Shown here: positions 51,917-64,000 of the stretch, one piece after another
Numbering within the stretch: the first letter of the stretch is position 1
Layout of the letters: each line of letters begins with the position of its first letter
NCBI GenBank assembly: GCA_020746995.1
Contig: JAGPXD010000001.1
Coordinates: 2,108,001-2,172,000, forward strand
Origin: Plectosphaerella cucumerina
Taxonomy: Eukaryota > Ascomycota > Sordariomycetes > Glomerellales > Plectosphaerellaceae
Reading direction: 5' to 3'
DNA: 64,000 bases
The notes under the pieces: generated by a model
Told to the model about the DNA's origin: nothing
Databases searched by the model: none
What the model saw: the letters and a program-made list of their open reading frames with translations, nothing else
Position numbers and translations under genes: made by a program

Positions 51917-54900
51917 GGTGGGCCAGGTGTCGGTGAGGCCGTCGATGTCTTGGATGTGATGTGTTTCCTGCACGAACCAGAGGGGCGACAAGGGCTCTGC
52001 AGGGCTGTCGTGGACGTGATGCTCCAAAGCTCGCGGCAGCGGGCAGGACTGGGGGTTGGAGGACGGAAGGGCGGTGGAGGAATTTTAAGACAAGTTCCTG
52101 CAGAGACGGGCCCAGGCGAGACAAGGAAGGGGGGAGGTGACGAGTGGCCGGGTTTCCGTCCTTTCAAGGATACGCCTGCGGACAAACACCTGACTGGTGG
52201 TCTTCGCTCCGGGGAACGGCTTCTTGGTGCTCGAAGGAGGGTAGATGCCTGAGCTTGACGGGTGTCAAGTTGTCGGTCCAGGGACAAGGGAAGAGGTGCG
52301 GCCCCGAGATGTCTCTGACTGCCTTTGGCTGGGGGTAAAGGAGAAGAACACCAAGACAGGACGCGTCGGGGAGGGTCGATACGAGTGTGCCCCAAGCGGC
52401 TCAGCTTTCTGAAAGTCGGTCTCTCTCGGGACGGCAGGCTTCTTTGTCCAGGGGAGAGAGAAGGAAAGGCGGTGGTCGTTGGAATCGAGCCTCTCAGAGT
52501 GACGAGCTCCGTTTGCCAAAACCCACCGGCGGCCGCTCACCGGTTATCGAGGCAAGGTTATCAGATGATAGGTGACGAGGGTCTGTGCAAGCAGGCAGGA
52601 AGAGGCAGGCGGTCGACAGTCGGCCGTCATTAGCTGGCACAGGCGGTCTGGGAATTCTGTTACTTGTGAGGAAGACTGGGGGTGGGGGAGTGAGGTGGAG
52701 GTGGAGGAGCAGTCGGCCGTCCAATGGTCGGGGAGGGGGGCGTCCGATGAGGTGAAGCCACGCTTCTCATATAGGGGGAATCGACGAGGTGTAGTCGCCG
52801 CCCGGCGAGGGGGCCCCACGGCACGGGTCCCGGGGGTCACCAATCTCGCCCATCAAACAAGCCCGGGGACCAGTTTCTCTCCTCTCGGCTCCCGGGATCC
52901 AAGAGCAGACCGGCGTCGAGAGAAGACGAGACGGCACGGCCTTGGGAGCGGACAAGGAGTCAGAAGACACGAGGAGGCAGGCCCCGAACGGCCGCCGCTT
53001 GCCCGCTCGCTCAGCTTTCCGTGGAGCACACAACGCACAAATACACAGGCACACCGAGCCCCGTGCTTGGCCTGTAACGTGGGAAGTCGAGGCCAGACCG
53101 GTTTCAGCTGAATGTGACCGACAATCCAGAGGCCGCGGCGGCGTGTGGTGGAGGAGGAGGACGACGACGACGACGGGGTAGGGGGGCGAAGTGCCTGAAG
53201 GCAGAGGCAGACAGAGGCAGAGGCAAGTTTCGATTGCATGACTGGCCTCCCTCTTCCCTCCCCTCCCCTCCCTGCCGGCTGTCTCCAAGGAATTTCCAGC
53301 AAGAGTTTGGCTGCCGCAAATACCGGGCTGGCTCCCGCCCAGAGCCAAACAGGGCAGGGCACGGTGTTTGGAGGCGCACGAGGGCCGGCCTCTGCAGAGG
53401 GGCTCTCGCGGGTAGCTGCAGACCCACAGCCGTCTGGCATCTCCATCGGGCGGTTTGGCGAGACGGTCGAACAAAGACGGCCGTCCTCACGGAGCGCTGG
53501 GCTCCAGAACTTGTCACAGCCTGACTCGGCACACGTGGCTCACCTCCTGCGATGGTGACGACGAGGTGGAGGCGCGACAGCGGCCCCTGGCAAAGGTGAG
53601 TCTGACGAAGCTGGGGCGACGTCTCGACGAAGGGAAGGGACCTCGCCCGCAGCTTGATTCTCTCCTGCCCCCGGCCGCTCACAAGTGACGGCGGCGTTGC
53701 CGGAAGAACGGCTCGTCCCAGACATGCAGACCGCCAGAACGACCCCCGACAGGCAGCAAGGTCGGTCTGATCCCGTCCTGCACACAGCCGCCATCACAAT
53801 TATCACGCCGAAGACATGATCTGGCCCCTCCGGAGGCATTCCAGGCCGTTTCCAGAAGGCTGACCGGGGCCGGGAAACGCGTGGCGAGTTTCTTTGAGAG
53901 AGGGTGAGGAAGGCTGACAGGTGTCCTAGATGAAACCCCCTGTGCCCCGTCCATCGCTCACAACTGCTGCTGCTCCTCAACAAGCCCGACTCTCCCATGG
54001 CACAAAGCTGCAGGAAATTGTCCGACGGGGAGTACAACGGATGGTATCCCACCTGCCCGTGTGACGCGAGCGAGTCCTCTTCGGAAGGCGCCTGACAACG
54101 CGGGACGCGGGGAGGAGGGCGTGCGGTCTGGTGGCCATGAGATCGCGTCTCGGGGTAAGGAGGCGGGATGTCAGGATATCTGACTGCGGCGACGCGATGT
54201 TGCCATGGAGACTAGGCTGAGAGAGCGGTGGGGGAGGCAGATGGTGAGTACGTGGCGTTTGGTGAATGGGACGGACGGGATGCGGCTCGTGTCTGCCCTG
54301 GCCTTGCCTCGATGGCGTGGTCTAGCGAGGTCGAATGGGTTAATTAATCGGCGGTGCAATTTCTGCATCATCATTGTCGAGTCAACCGTGCCCCTGCTCG
54401 CCTCTGAAGATTCTGGTGGGGAGATCACCGTGGTTTCTGCAGCCTCCCGTCGTAACCCTGCGCGATGCATGCCACGCACAGCGAGGAAGGGCAGTGTGAT
54501 GTGATGGGCGGGCGGCCGAGCTCATCCGCCCTCCGACGGAGCCTCGTTGCAAACGGGATTCTCGTCTTCCGTTGGCTGACCGGCCAGCCGTCCGGTCTCT
54601 CTTCCAGGGGGGGGCCTTTTCGAGCCTGGCCACGAGAGGATTGATATTTGCCATACGGACAGTGGTTCCGCAAGGGGCAGAGTGTGGTATTTCGTCGCAT
54701 CTGTCTCGTCTTGGCGCGGGAGAAGAAACGTCTGCAGCCCCCTTCCCCTCCTCCATGTGAGTGCAAGATTCTCCGATGCGTCGTGTCACGATGCGATGCC
54801 GCAGGAGGACAAGGAGAACAGGTCGACCCCACCAGATCATGAGGAGAGCCGATGGCGATGGGCCGATCCCGGATCCGTGTTTGAGAGGGAGGGCGGACGT

Positions 54901-57900
54901 GGTGGCTGCAGGCGCGGCTGCGGCTCAAAGGAGATTTCTCGCGAGGGTCGGAGCGCCCAGAATATGATGCATCTTCTTATATCTCCCCTATCCAGGTGCG
55001 GCCTGCCCTGACGACCCCTTTTCCAGTCGCCCACAGTCGCCCACGAGTTTCAGATGACGGTGGCCCTTTGTTTCGGTGACACCGCAGCAAGTGACAGGAG
55101 GGACGGCACCCGCACGCGCTGTACGACTCGGAATAAGTCCCGGGGTGTTGTGCACATCGATGGGCGCTGCACCCCTTTACACGGGCCCCTCGGCGGGCGT
55201 GGCATGGCGTCGCACATGTCATGGAAGAAGCTTGACGGGTGTGTATAACGGGGGAGCTGAAGCGGGAGACGTCTTCTGCGGGCCGAAGATGGCCTCAGCG
55301 ACAGTATCAGGGGCCGCCGTTGTCATTTGCGGGTTTGAGGTCTTACGGGAACTTGACTACAGGAAAGTTGTCAGCACTTGGAAGATTTATCTCATGGATC
55401 ATGATCATCAGCGCGATAAATCACTGGCCTGGGCTCGCCCTTGAAGGGGAAACTCGCTGCGGGGAAGGTGACCTTGACGAGGTGGCCAGCCGGGGCACGA
55501 CAGGACATGGCGCACTTCGAGGTCGTCCGGGTGTGGCAGAGAATGAAGCTTAAGTCGCCAGTAGCAGCGGCTGGTGTGGTACGGGCGTCAGGGCGCCGAC
55601 GTGGTCGCGCTGGCCAGTCAGGGCTACGGACATCGTCATACACGGCATCCTCGACTGGCGCGGGCAAACTTTTCCGCACGCCTCGCCGTGCATCCGTGGA
55701 TGGGTCGGACACTTTCCGTAGGAGAGAGTCGCAGTCGGTTGCTCAGAGCAGATGGAGCAGACGGGGTTTGCAGCCATGAGATTGAGCAGGTGACTAAACT
55801 CGAATTCATGAAGGGAAGATGGCTCCTTGAAGTGAACCTGAATGCCACCGTCTGCAAGCCGAAGTGTGTCAGGTTTGGTGATTGTCGTGCTGCAGTTGCT
55901 CTTGAAAAACTCGGACGCCGAGCCGCCCCGAGAATCTTCGCACCGCATCTGGTGCTGCGGCCGGGGGGCTACCGGGGCCTGAATCTTTGGCTGCCCGATG
56001 TCGTATGGCGCCGTGTCGGCCCTCCTGCGCGGCTCGTTCGACGACCGGGGCGGACGGGCATCGGTGTCTCCGGGGCCCCTGACAGGACAGGGCAGATGAG
56101 GGTCCTGAGGCTTTTGTTGGAAGTGCTGATTCGTAAGTGAGGGTAGCATCGGGGTCAGGATGCTGTGTCGGAGATGAGGCCGCTCCAAAGCCCACTGCAC
56201 CCAGCACGGGCAGACAAGAGCGAGAAAGAGCGTGGCTGATGTGCTAGCTGCTGAGAAGACAATGCAACGTGAAGAGGGAGGAGGTGACCTCGGGCTTCGA
56301 GGGTCAATTCGAAGAAGTCTGCCCACGCGTACGGTCCACAGTTAGGCCGCTGTCTTGTAGGTCGACAGTTGATGGTTCATTCGGTGCGGGCCGGAATGCA
56401 AAAGGTGTGCGGCAAGAGGGGCGACCGAGACCCTAGCGATGCAGTCTGGGGCGTTCATGGCTAGCACGCGGGGCCGCCGGGGTGGGATGTTCGTCCTGGA
56501 GGAGCATCGGCCGTCGGCGCGACATGGGGGTCGTCGGGCAGTGTGCGTGGGTGGTGGTGCGTAAGTGTGAGAGATGGCCGTCGGAAAAAGCGTGACGGGG
56601 ACGTGACGAGAAGGGAGCAGGTGCGGGACTGATCCCGGAAGCCAATGGAAGGGCAAGAACCCGGCCGGGGTTATCTAATCAGATGGAGCACCCGGCTGGA
56701 TCTGGGGCGCCTGTTCTGGCTAAAACGCAAGCCGCTCGACCCGCCCGTCGGTCGCTCCTTCTGTTGGCGCCCGCTGCACGTCCGTAACTGCCCTTCAAAG
56801 TCCCTGTCGCCGAGGGAAGGCACGATCGACCTTCGGGCAAGCAGGTGCTGAGGGGCAAACCTGTGCGAAAGCTCAGTCTCTGCGATCAGCGCCTTCATGT
56901 TCCTGCGCCCTCGCCTCGCGCTGATGTGTGGCTGGGGCTGACCGGACCGGCCTCGCTGCCTGAGACATCACCTGGTCCCCTTCTGTCCGTGTCGGTGAGA
57001 AGTCGCCCATTGCCAAACTCACGATGACTCTGCCGTCGTGCGATGGCAAACATCCACCTAGCAGACCGCGATGGATGCGGTGAGCACGTGAGGCATTAAG
57101 CCACGCGACTGGACATGAACCAGCGACACCTTAGGGCCTTGCCTGACTTGCAGGCAAAGTAGGGTGAGCCTGTGAAATGTCCCTCCGTTTCCAAGTTGCA
57201 CCGAGAAAGAAGGCAGAGAAGCGGTCATCAGGCGCTGTAATGCCCCCCATCTTGGCCACTCAGCAACCGGGATACACCCCTGTTGGGCGGCCAGCGGGCC
57301 CTGTGATGGGTGAGATGCATCGCCAGCCGAGGGCTAGTACCCGCCCCCTGGACCGAGGGCTGACCTCACCGTGCGTACAGGGGGGCGCGCTATAACCAGA
57401 CAAGATAGGGCGGTACCTACGAATGCGTTGACAGCAGGCGTGATGTCCAGGTCCCTCCCTGCCTGCCGCATCTGCCGCAGCGGGCAGGCGGACATCGACC
57501 AAACCGCTGGCAGGCGCGATGGGCAAAATATCCACTTCCATCCCACTTCTCACATTCCCACAGACCGCGCATCCACTCACCCACTCCACGCACACCTGAC
57601 GAGCCCTCTCTGTCTCTCTCCCTCCGTCACGTCCCGTCCCTGGCCTGGCCTGACCAGACCCTCCCACCCACCACCACCACATCACCCGCCGGCCAGCCAG
57701 CCAGCCAGCCAGACGCCTGTTCCAATCCGCGACACACGCCGTCCAGGCCCCATCTCCTCGTCCAGTCTTGCCTGATCGACCCCTGCAGCGAACCTGGACA
57801 GACGGGCGGGCGGGCTAAACGCACGGGTCGATCCCATCCATCATCGAGCCCTCGCGGGGCCTCAGGGCCTGTCTGCATCCTGCGCTGCGCTGCAGCCCAC

Positions 57901-57963
57901 CACTTCACACGAGGCACGCAAGCCTCGCCCTCCTCCACCGCCCCCCCTTGCTTCGCCGAGGCC
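51917..57963. other. About 6-kb intergenic region between XBP1 and the OPT gene
   Basis: No convincing coding gene is seen. Many frames of 60-260 codons on both strands (for example minus 52767-53474 and 55550-56326) are random-like and overlap one another. A tetranucleotide repeat (ccag)5 lies at 57693-57712, and pyrimidine-rich sequence precedes the OPT start. The region probably holds the XBP1 promoter and long 5' leader. Confidence 0.5.
57693..57712 (+). repeat. (CCAG)5 microsatellite
   Basis: Five exact tandem copies of ccag lie about 250 bp upstream of the OPT gene start. Confidence 0.85.
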
Positions 57964-60900
57964 ATGTTCGGCGACCGAAAGGCTTCTTCTTCTTCTACTT
58001 CTACTTCCTCCCCCTCTTCCTCTTCCCTCTTCAACCCCGGGCCCGACCCCGCCAACGTCCCAGACGACCCTGACGATCCGACCGCCGTCCCTCTCGAAAC
58101 ATTCGACCGCGCCGTCAGACGCGCCGCCCCTGTCACACCGTCAGACCACCTGACGCCTTCCGAAGACCACACGTCCGACGACACCCGTCCTCGACCGAAC
58201 CCTTTCAACACCGACTCGGCCCCCGAACATGATCGCGACGAGACGAGAGCCCAACAAACCCCTCCCTCGCAACTAGAGATCAGCGGAGCCATGCCTCCCA
58301 AGCCCTCTCTCCTCGCCGGCGCCACGAGGACGCCCTCATACGGCGCCGTATCCCAGACACCCAGCGGCAACGTCTCGCCCACAGATAGCGACTCCATGTC
58401 TTTCGACGCGCACCTGCTCCGTACCGTCTCCGCCACAGGCACCACTCGCTCTGAAGCCTCCCGCCATACAACCCTCTCCAGAAAGCCGTCACGCCTCATC
58501 GATGACCTTGACGGCGGCGCCCTGGCCACTGGCCCTGACGGCCGTTTCGGCGTCGCCCAGGCTACGCTCCCGGCGTCGAGCATGCGCGACAGGAAGCGCA
58601 CCCCCACTGGGAATGACGAAGACGGGTACGGCGAGGACCTTGCCACCGACGAAGACGATGACGACCCCCATGATGACGACTCGCCCTACGAAGTCGTTCG
58701 CGCCTCTGTCTCGCCCACTGATAACACGGCCCTATCTATCAACACCCCGCGCATGTGGTTCCTCTCAGTGCTCTTCTCCATCATCGGCTCCTCCACCAAC
58801 CTTTTTTTCTCGCTGCGCTACCCCAGCGTCGCCATTACACCCGTGATCGCTCTGCTGCTGGTCCATCCCCTGGGCCTCATGTGGGACTACTTGCTCAAGT
58901 TCTCGACCGACCCCCAGGAGGAATTCGTCCACGGCACTCGCTCCCGCCGCCTTGACCCCCACCCCGAGCGCCGCACCGTCTTCAGCCGTGTGCGCCTGTG
59001 GCTGGCCCAGGGCCGTTGGAACGAAAAGGAGCACACCTGCGTCTACGTCAGCAGCAACGTCTCCTTCGGCTTCGCATTTGCGACAGATGTCATTGTCGAG
59101 CAGACAAAGTTCTACAACCAGGAGGCCACAATCACCTACCAGCTGCTCCTCACCCTCTCTACCCAGATCTTGGGCTACGCCTTCGCGGGCATCACCCGCC
59201 GCTTTCTCGTCCGCCCCGCCGGCATGATCTGGCCCGGCACCCTCATGTCAGCGGCCATGTTCGGCACCCTGCACCGTGACGAAAACAAGCCCGCCAACGG
59301 CTGGACCATCTCACGCTGGCGCTTCTTCTACATCATCTGGACCGGTGCCTTCGTCTTCTACTTCCTGCCGGGCCTCCTTATGCCCTGTCTCAGCTACTTC
59401 AACGTTCTGACCTGGTTTGCGCCCAAGAACGTTGTCGTCGCCAACCTCTTTGGCGTTAGCTCTGGTCTCGGCCTCTTCCCCCTGACTTTTGACTGGGCTC
59501 AGATCACCTACATCGGCTCGCCTCTACTAGTTCCCTTCTGGGCCGCCGTTAATGTCATTGGCGGCATGTTCATCGTCATGTGGCTCATCGCCCCCATCGC
59601 ATACTACAGCAACGTCTGGTATTCGTCTTACATGCCCATCCTCTCAGCCTCCGTGTTCGACAACAAAGGCAGCATCTACAACGTGACCAAGATTCTCACC
59701 GATGACTTCCTCTTCGACAAGGCCGCCTACTCTAAGTACAGCAGAGTCTTCCTGCCCATAACCTACGCCCTCAGCTACGGCGTCCAATTCGCCGGCCTCG
59801 CCGCCCTGCTCACCCACACCGCATGCTGGCACGGCAAGGAGATGTGGCAAACTTGGCAGCGGTCTCTGCAGGAGGCTCGCGAGGAGGGCAAAGGTTCCTA
59901 CCGCCCGCTGTCCACTGGGTCCGCCGCTTCGGCTGCTGACGGGGCGGACAATGGTGACACACCGGCGTCCCCCATGAGCGACAGCAGCCACCTCTTCAGG
60001 GAGGACGTTCACTCGCGGCTGATGAAGCGCTACCCGGACGCGCCCATTTCGTGGTATCTGGTGACTTTTGTGAGCATGCTGGCGATTGGCATGTTTGTCG
60101 TCGAGTAGTGAGTGTATCCCATTGTGAGGTCCTCGTCTACGATCCCGCTAACCCTCGTCAGCTACCCCATTCACCTGCCGTGGTACGGCCTTCTGCTCGC
60201 CCTCGGCATCTGCGCCGTCTTCTTCATCCCCAACGGCATCATCATGGCCGTCACCAACCAGCACAGTAGCATCTACCTCATCTGCCAGCTCATCTGCGGC
60301 GCCGTCTTCCCCGGCCGACCCATCGCCAACATGGTCTTTGTGACCTACGGATACATCTCGTCGGCACAGGGCATCAAATTCGCATCCGACCTGAAGCTGG
60401 GCCACTACATGAAGATCCCGCCTCGCATCATGTTCTCAGTTCAGATGGTCGCCACAATCATCTCGTCATTGACGCAGATCTTTGTGCTCAACTGGATGTT
60501 CGCCAACGTGTCCGGCATCTGCACCTCGGAGGCCGTCAACGGCTTCACCTGCCCGTTGGCGCGTGTCCACTTCAACGGGTCCATCCTGTGGGGCGTCGTC
60601 GGGCCCGGCGAGTTCTTCGGCCCCAACGCGACATACCGCGGCCTTGTCTGGTTCTTCCTGCTGGGCGCTGTCGCCCCCATCCCGCTGTGGCTTTACAGCC
60701 GCAACAAGAAGGACAGCATCATACGCAAGATCAACCTGCCGCTCGTCTTCGGCACAATGTCGTGGATTCCACCCGCGACGGGCCTCAACTTCTCCGTCTG
60801 GGTGCTTGTGTGCTACATCTTCAACTACCACATTAAGCGCCGCGCCAGCGCCTGGTGGGCCAAGTACACCATGACCATGAGCGCCGCTCTCGACTCAGGC

Positions 60901-61065
60901 CTCGCCTTTGGCATCGTCGTCGTCTTCTTCGGCTTCATCTACTCTGGCGCCATGAAGGGCTTCAGCTGGTGGGGCACCGAGGTCTACAAGCAGGGCTGCG
61001 ACTGGCAGGCGTGCCCGTTGAAGACGGTGGCCGACGGCGAGCACTTTGGCCCGGACACGTGGTAA
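57964..61065 (+). CDS. Oligopeptide transporter (OPT family)
   Basis: The proposed CDS is join(57964..60107,60162..61065), 1015 aa. The 54-nt intron (GTGAGT donor, GCTAACC branch, GTCAG acceptor) joins MFVVE to YYPIHLPWYG. After about 255 hydrophilic residues, rich in Ser, Thr, Pro and Asp, the membrane domain begins at TPRMWFLSVLFSIIGSSTNLFFSLRYPS. OPT landmarks include the NLFFSLRYPS segment, NQEATITYQLLL, WPGTLMSAAMFGTLH, GLGLFPLTFDW, NVIGGM, YNVTKILT, and later NQHSSIYLICQLICGAVFPGRPIANMVFVTYGY. OPT proteins move tri- to pentapeptides, glutathione or metal chelates by proton symport across the plasma membrane. The N-terminal extension is longer than in yeast Opt1. The substrate is unknown. 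Confidence 0.93.
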
Positions 61066-62403
61066 TCTTGGGGAGGCAGATTACATTTATTCATCAAGAG
61101 AAGGACGATTTGGATTTATTTCACGACATTGGGCTCATATAGCATTGGTAGATATTGCATGGCGTACAGGATATGGATAGCATTACACCGCATGAGGGTG
61201 TTCAACGGCAGCATTAAGTGGCTTGAAGCCGCGCATGAATACAAGTCTTCTGACAGTACTTTCTTGGACTCATGGCTGATCGTTGTTGTCTTGGTGCTGA
61301 TGACTTCTACATGATGTGAAACGGAGACACGAGATATGTTACCAAGTCTTCGACTTCTCGAGTCCTAGCCTAGGCATGTATCCGTGTCGATGCTCAGATG
61401 CTCAAAAGCACCTCAGGACTCATGCCGCGCCAGCCATGGACTGAGAAGCCAAGATTCGTGGTCCGTTGCACGTGCACAAATTCCGTCTTCTTATCCTGAT
61501 GTGCACACCGCACTCTTGCTGCTGCTCCTGCTGCTGCCGTCCCAACGCATGGACCACGTGCCGCGCCTGCCCTGCGTGCCAACAACCCTTATGTATCGAT
61601 TTCTTTCGCCCTTTTCCCGTCAATTTGAGAATCCCGGGGCGTCTCAGGCGCCGGTTATTAGTGAGATTCAGCTCTGGCATCAGGGCCTTCGGGCCATAAA
61701 GCGACGATATCAAATCCGGCAACAATCACGACAGGGACGTAGGATGCCTGCGGGCTCCGAACCCTTTTGGCATTTTGGAGAGATGCGGGGAGACTAGAGT
61801 ATTTGATTTCTGCTTTTGCAAGGAGATGCGAGTTGATTTGTGTGAGTTTTGAGGGTGCATGCAAAACTTGGAGGGAGGTCTGCAGTCGGGTTGGGAAGGT
61901 TCGTGATGTTTTTTTTTTGGAGGCGTGACGGCCCTGTGCACGCGTGCGTTGTGACAGCACCACCAGTGGGACACGGGCGCGGCTCTGTGTCGAATTCAAT
62001 ACTCCGTTCAACTTCCCACAAATACCAATGGACACCCGTGAACATCGTGTATTACTCAAGGCTGCCCTTCGACAACCACTTTCATTGTCCAAGTCGGGAC
62101 TCATCGAAAGGCGGTTTCAACTCAGGAAACCTCTTCACCATGAATCTGGAACATAGCATCATCTCCAGCTCATTGCCAGCATCCTGACAGTCTCATCAAG
62201 ACCTGGTACAGCAAACCTCCCTCCCACCTTCACCACCCGACGTCGTGGTCAAAAGGGGGGGCGAGCCCCTGAATCCTCCCCCGGCCTGATGACCAAGCAA
62301 AGAACAAGTGGGTCAACCATCGTCAACTTCACCTCACAAACTCAGTTAAACCCCCCTCAGTGAAGCCCTCACCTCACATCAACCTCCCACCAGCCCGTCC
62401 AAA
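61066..62403. other. Intergenic, contains second copy of the tRNA-like repeat
   Basis: No convincing gene is present between the OPT and RKM5-like genes. The repeat at 61727-61850 is listed separately. Confidence 0.45.
61727..61850 (+). repeat. Dispersed tRNA-like repeat, copy 2 (5'-truncated)
   Basis: gacagggacgtaggatgcc at about 61730 and ggctccgaaccctttt after four bases match the repeat at 38065; gtatttgatttct follows later. The A-box and B-box-like parts of copy 1 are not evident here, so this looks like a truncated copy or a shared tail. Confidence 0.6.
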
Positions 62404-63424
62404 ATGTCAATACGTAACCTCATAGAATCTCTCGAAGAGGAGATCCTCGATCCGGAAGAGGGTACGTTCCCATTCCCTACTTATGCCCAACTTCGCTAAC
62501 ATCCCAGAAACCTTCTTCCTCTTCTCCCAGCCAATTCCCTCCGCAAACCTCGGCTTCGTCGATCCCAAGGCTTCGGAGCTTGACATCACCATCCGCGGAC
62601 GCGATTACACAATACACCAGTCCCCTGCCGTTCTAGCCTCGAACCGCGAGGGCGGCACCACAGGCGCAGGTTGGTCCCCTGCTCCCCGATCATCGGCCTC
62701 TTACTGACACCCTCCCCTAGTCCTCTGGAAGATCACCCCCCTCTTCGCCTCCTGGCTCGCCGCCCCATCAAACCCCTTCCTCCCCCCTGCCGCTTCCGTC
62801 CTCGAGCTTGGCTGCGGCATCTCCGCCTTGACAGCTCTCGCCGCCGCTCCCCGCGTTGCTCGTGTAAGTCCCCAATCTCACCATGGGTCCTTCACCAGGT
62901 CACGCTGACTGTCTCAGTACATCCTCACCGACCAACCCTACGTCCAGCGCTTCGTTCAACAAAACCTCGATGAAAACGCCCTCACCCCCCGGCGCAAGTC
63001 CAAGAAACACCCCGCCAGCGAACCCCAAGGCGACCTCCGCTTCACCCCCCTCGACTGGGAACTCGACGAAGTCACCCCATCGCTAACATGCGACCCCTCC
63101 GTCGCGAGCTTCGATCTCGTAGTCGCCTGTGACTGCATCTACAACGACGCCCTGATCGCCCCGCTCGTGCAGGCATGCGCGGACGTCAGCCGCCTGCGAC
63201 ATCGGGACCCCGTGGCCGGGGCGGACTCGGACGGCCCGGGGGAGCCGTGCGTGTGCGTCGTCGCACAGCAGCTCCGATCGCCGGAGGTCTTCGAGGGTTG
63301 GATAAAGGCGTTCCATGAAAAGTTCAGGGTCTGGCGCGTGCCGGATGAGATGCTCGACGAAGGACTCAGAGTTGGCTCAGGGTTCGCGGTGCACGTGGGT
63401 ATCCTCCGGGATGTGTACGAGTAA
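62404..63424 (+). CDS. RKM5: Lysine methyltransferase, RKM5-like (METTL21 family)
   Basis: The proposed CDS is join(62404..62461,62508..62669,62721..62863,62918..63424), 289 aa. The introns are only 46, 51 and 54 nt (donors GTACGT, GTTGGT and GTAAGT) and rejoin in frame. The start MSIRNLIESLEEEILDPEE followed by ETFFLFSQ fits the fungal ribosomal lysine methyltransferase 5 family. The SAM-binding motif VLELGCGISALTALA (about residues 103-117) is followed by ILTDQPYVQRFVQQNLDEN and the (D/E)xxY-like DLVVACDCIYND. Yeast Rkm5 monomethylates ribosomal protein L1. The family assignment is good; the exact substrate is inferred. The gene is convergent with LEU1. Confidence 0.85.
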
Positions 63425-63679
63425 CATGATCACGATATCACATGGCAAAAGGAAAAAGCGGTGGCATCTTGCGAAGTGTCTCTTATGAATGCTGGTCTCC
63501 CCTAGCTTGAACTTTTGTATGCCTGACGGCAACGTCCATATCTGTTGATCATCCTTCGTGGAACTGGTCCGCCGGAAGAGCCCCTTTGGACTCCCGGTAC
63601 TCGATTCGAGTAAATGCGCAAAATCAATCCAGAGCTCATAACACATGATAGTCCCCTTTCTCGCGACACCGGCCCTACA
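63425..63679. other. Convergent 3' spacer
   Basis: Between the stops of the RKM5-like and LEU1 genes. Nothing is recognised. Confidence 0.5.
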
Positions 63680-64000
63680 TTACCACTCCAGGGGCTCCTT
63701 CTTCGTCTCGCCACGGTTCGTCTTGGGCACGGGCGCCGGCTTGGCGGCGATCTGGTTACTCCGGCCCTTCCTCCTGAGGTAGCCGCTGCCATCGACCCAG
63801 GGCGTCTCCTGGGTAATCCTCCTCTCGTACTCGGTGATCTTGTCGTCCATCTGCAGGGTCAGACCAATGTCGTCGAGACCGTTGACGAGGCAGTGTTTCC
63901 GGAACTCGCCGACATCGAACTTGCAGATGACATCACCTGAAGCGGTCCGCACGACCTGGTTGGGGAGGTCGACCTCGACGTCGCGGCCGGCGTGGGCCTC
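63680..64000 (-). CDS. LEU1: 3-isopropylmalate dehydratase, C-terminal end (leucine biosynthesis)
   Basis: The minus strand carries the last 106 codons and stop (63680-63682); the gene continues past the right edge. The frame reads EAHAGRDVEVDLPNQVVR, then FRKHCLVNGLDDIGLTLQMD and ITEYERRITQETPW. That block is the conserved C-terminus of the small-subunit (LeuD) half of fungal isopropylmalate isomerase, an aconitase-family Fe-S enzyme that interconverts 2- and 3-isopropylmalate. In fungi the large and small halves are fused in one protein, as in yeast Leu1. The catalytic Cys cluster lies outside this window. Nothing suggests a pseudogene in the visible part. Confidence 0.9.
   Translation of the reverse strand, partial: EAHAGRDVEVDLPNQVVRTASGDVICKFDVGEFRKHCLVNGLDDIGLTLQMDDKITEYERRITQETPWVDGSGYLRRKGRSNQIAAKPAPVPKTNRGETKKEPLEW

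Noticed and set aside
52767..53682. A 190-235 codon minus-strand pair of frames in the XBP1-OPT spacer
   Set aside because: The frames shadow each other and contain low-complexity Arg/Ser/Pro sequence with no homology-like motif.
55550..56326. A 258-codon minus-strand frame
   Set aside because: It contains a few Cys residues but no ordered motif, and it overlaps a similar plus-strand frame; most likely chance.

Overview
This window is nuclear DNA from a filamentous ascomycete (Pezizomycotina, most like a Sordariomycete). The evidence is GC-rich sequence, many short spliceosomal introns (about 46-147 nt) with GT(A/G)-type donors, CTGAC or CTAAC branch sites and AG acceptors, and fungal-type proteins (XBP1-like APSES factor, OPT transporter, secreted SET protein, GPI-type wall protein, fungal-specific orphans). 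Genes lie on both strands at ordinary fungal spacing. I saw no rRNA, CRISPR array or intact transposon.

Layout. 1-5.3 kb: 5' end of an unidentified gene (minus), TRM1 tRNA-m2,2G26 methyltransferase, and a diacylglycerol/sphingoid lipid kinase. 5.4-14 kb, all minus: an ABCF ATPase, a SET-domain protein with a signal peptide, an MFS sugar transporter, and a Cys-rich GPI-type surface protein. 16-20 kb, minus: a BTB-bromodomain fusion and the ER translocation subunit SEC62. 21.8-28.5 kb, plus: an orphan protein and a long P1B-type copper/heavy-metal ATPase with a Cys/His-rich N-terminus. 30.7-45.3 kb: a histidine acid phosphatase (phytase family) with a GC-AG intron, a 793-aa orphan, an APH-like kinase (minus), a small single-pass membrane protein, a T5orf172 (GIY-YIG-like) protein, an inositol monophosphatase and another fungal orphan. 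46.3-52 kb: an MFS transporter, the Hsp90 co-chaperone CNS1 and an XBP1-like APSES repressor (minus). A region of about 6 kb without convincing genes separates XBP1 from an oligopeptide transporter (58-61 kb). 62.4-64 kb: an RKM5-like methyltransferase and the 3' end of the isopropylmalate isomerase gene (LEU1, minus), cut by the window edge.

Most genes are unrelated housekeeping or transport functions and I see no biosynthetic gene cluster. The less ordinary stretch is 28.5-39 kb: long spacers, two uncharacterised proteins, an APH-like kinase, a tRNA-like dispersed repeat (second copy at 61.7 kb) and the T5orf172 gene. Exon structures were worked out by hand from splice signals and reading-frame continuity. 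All spliced models listed sum to a whole number of codons, but none has been tested against transcripts.
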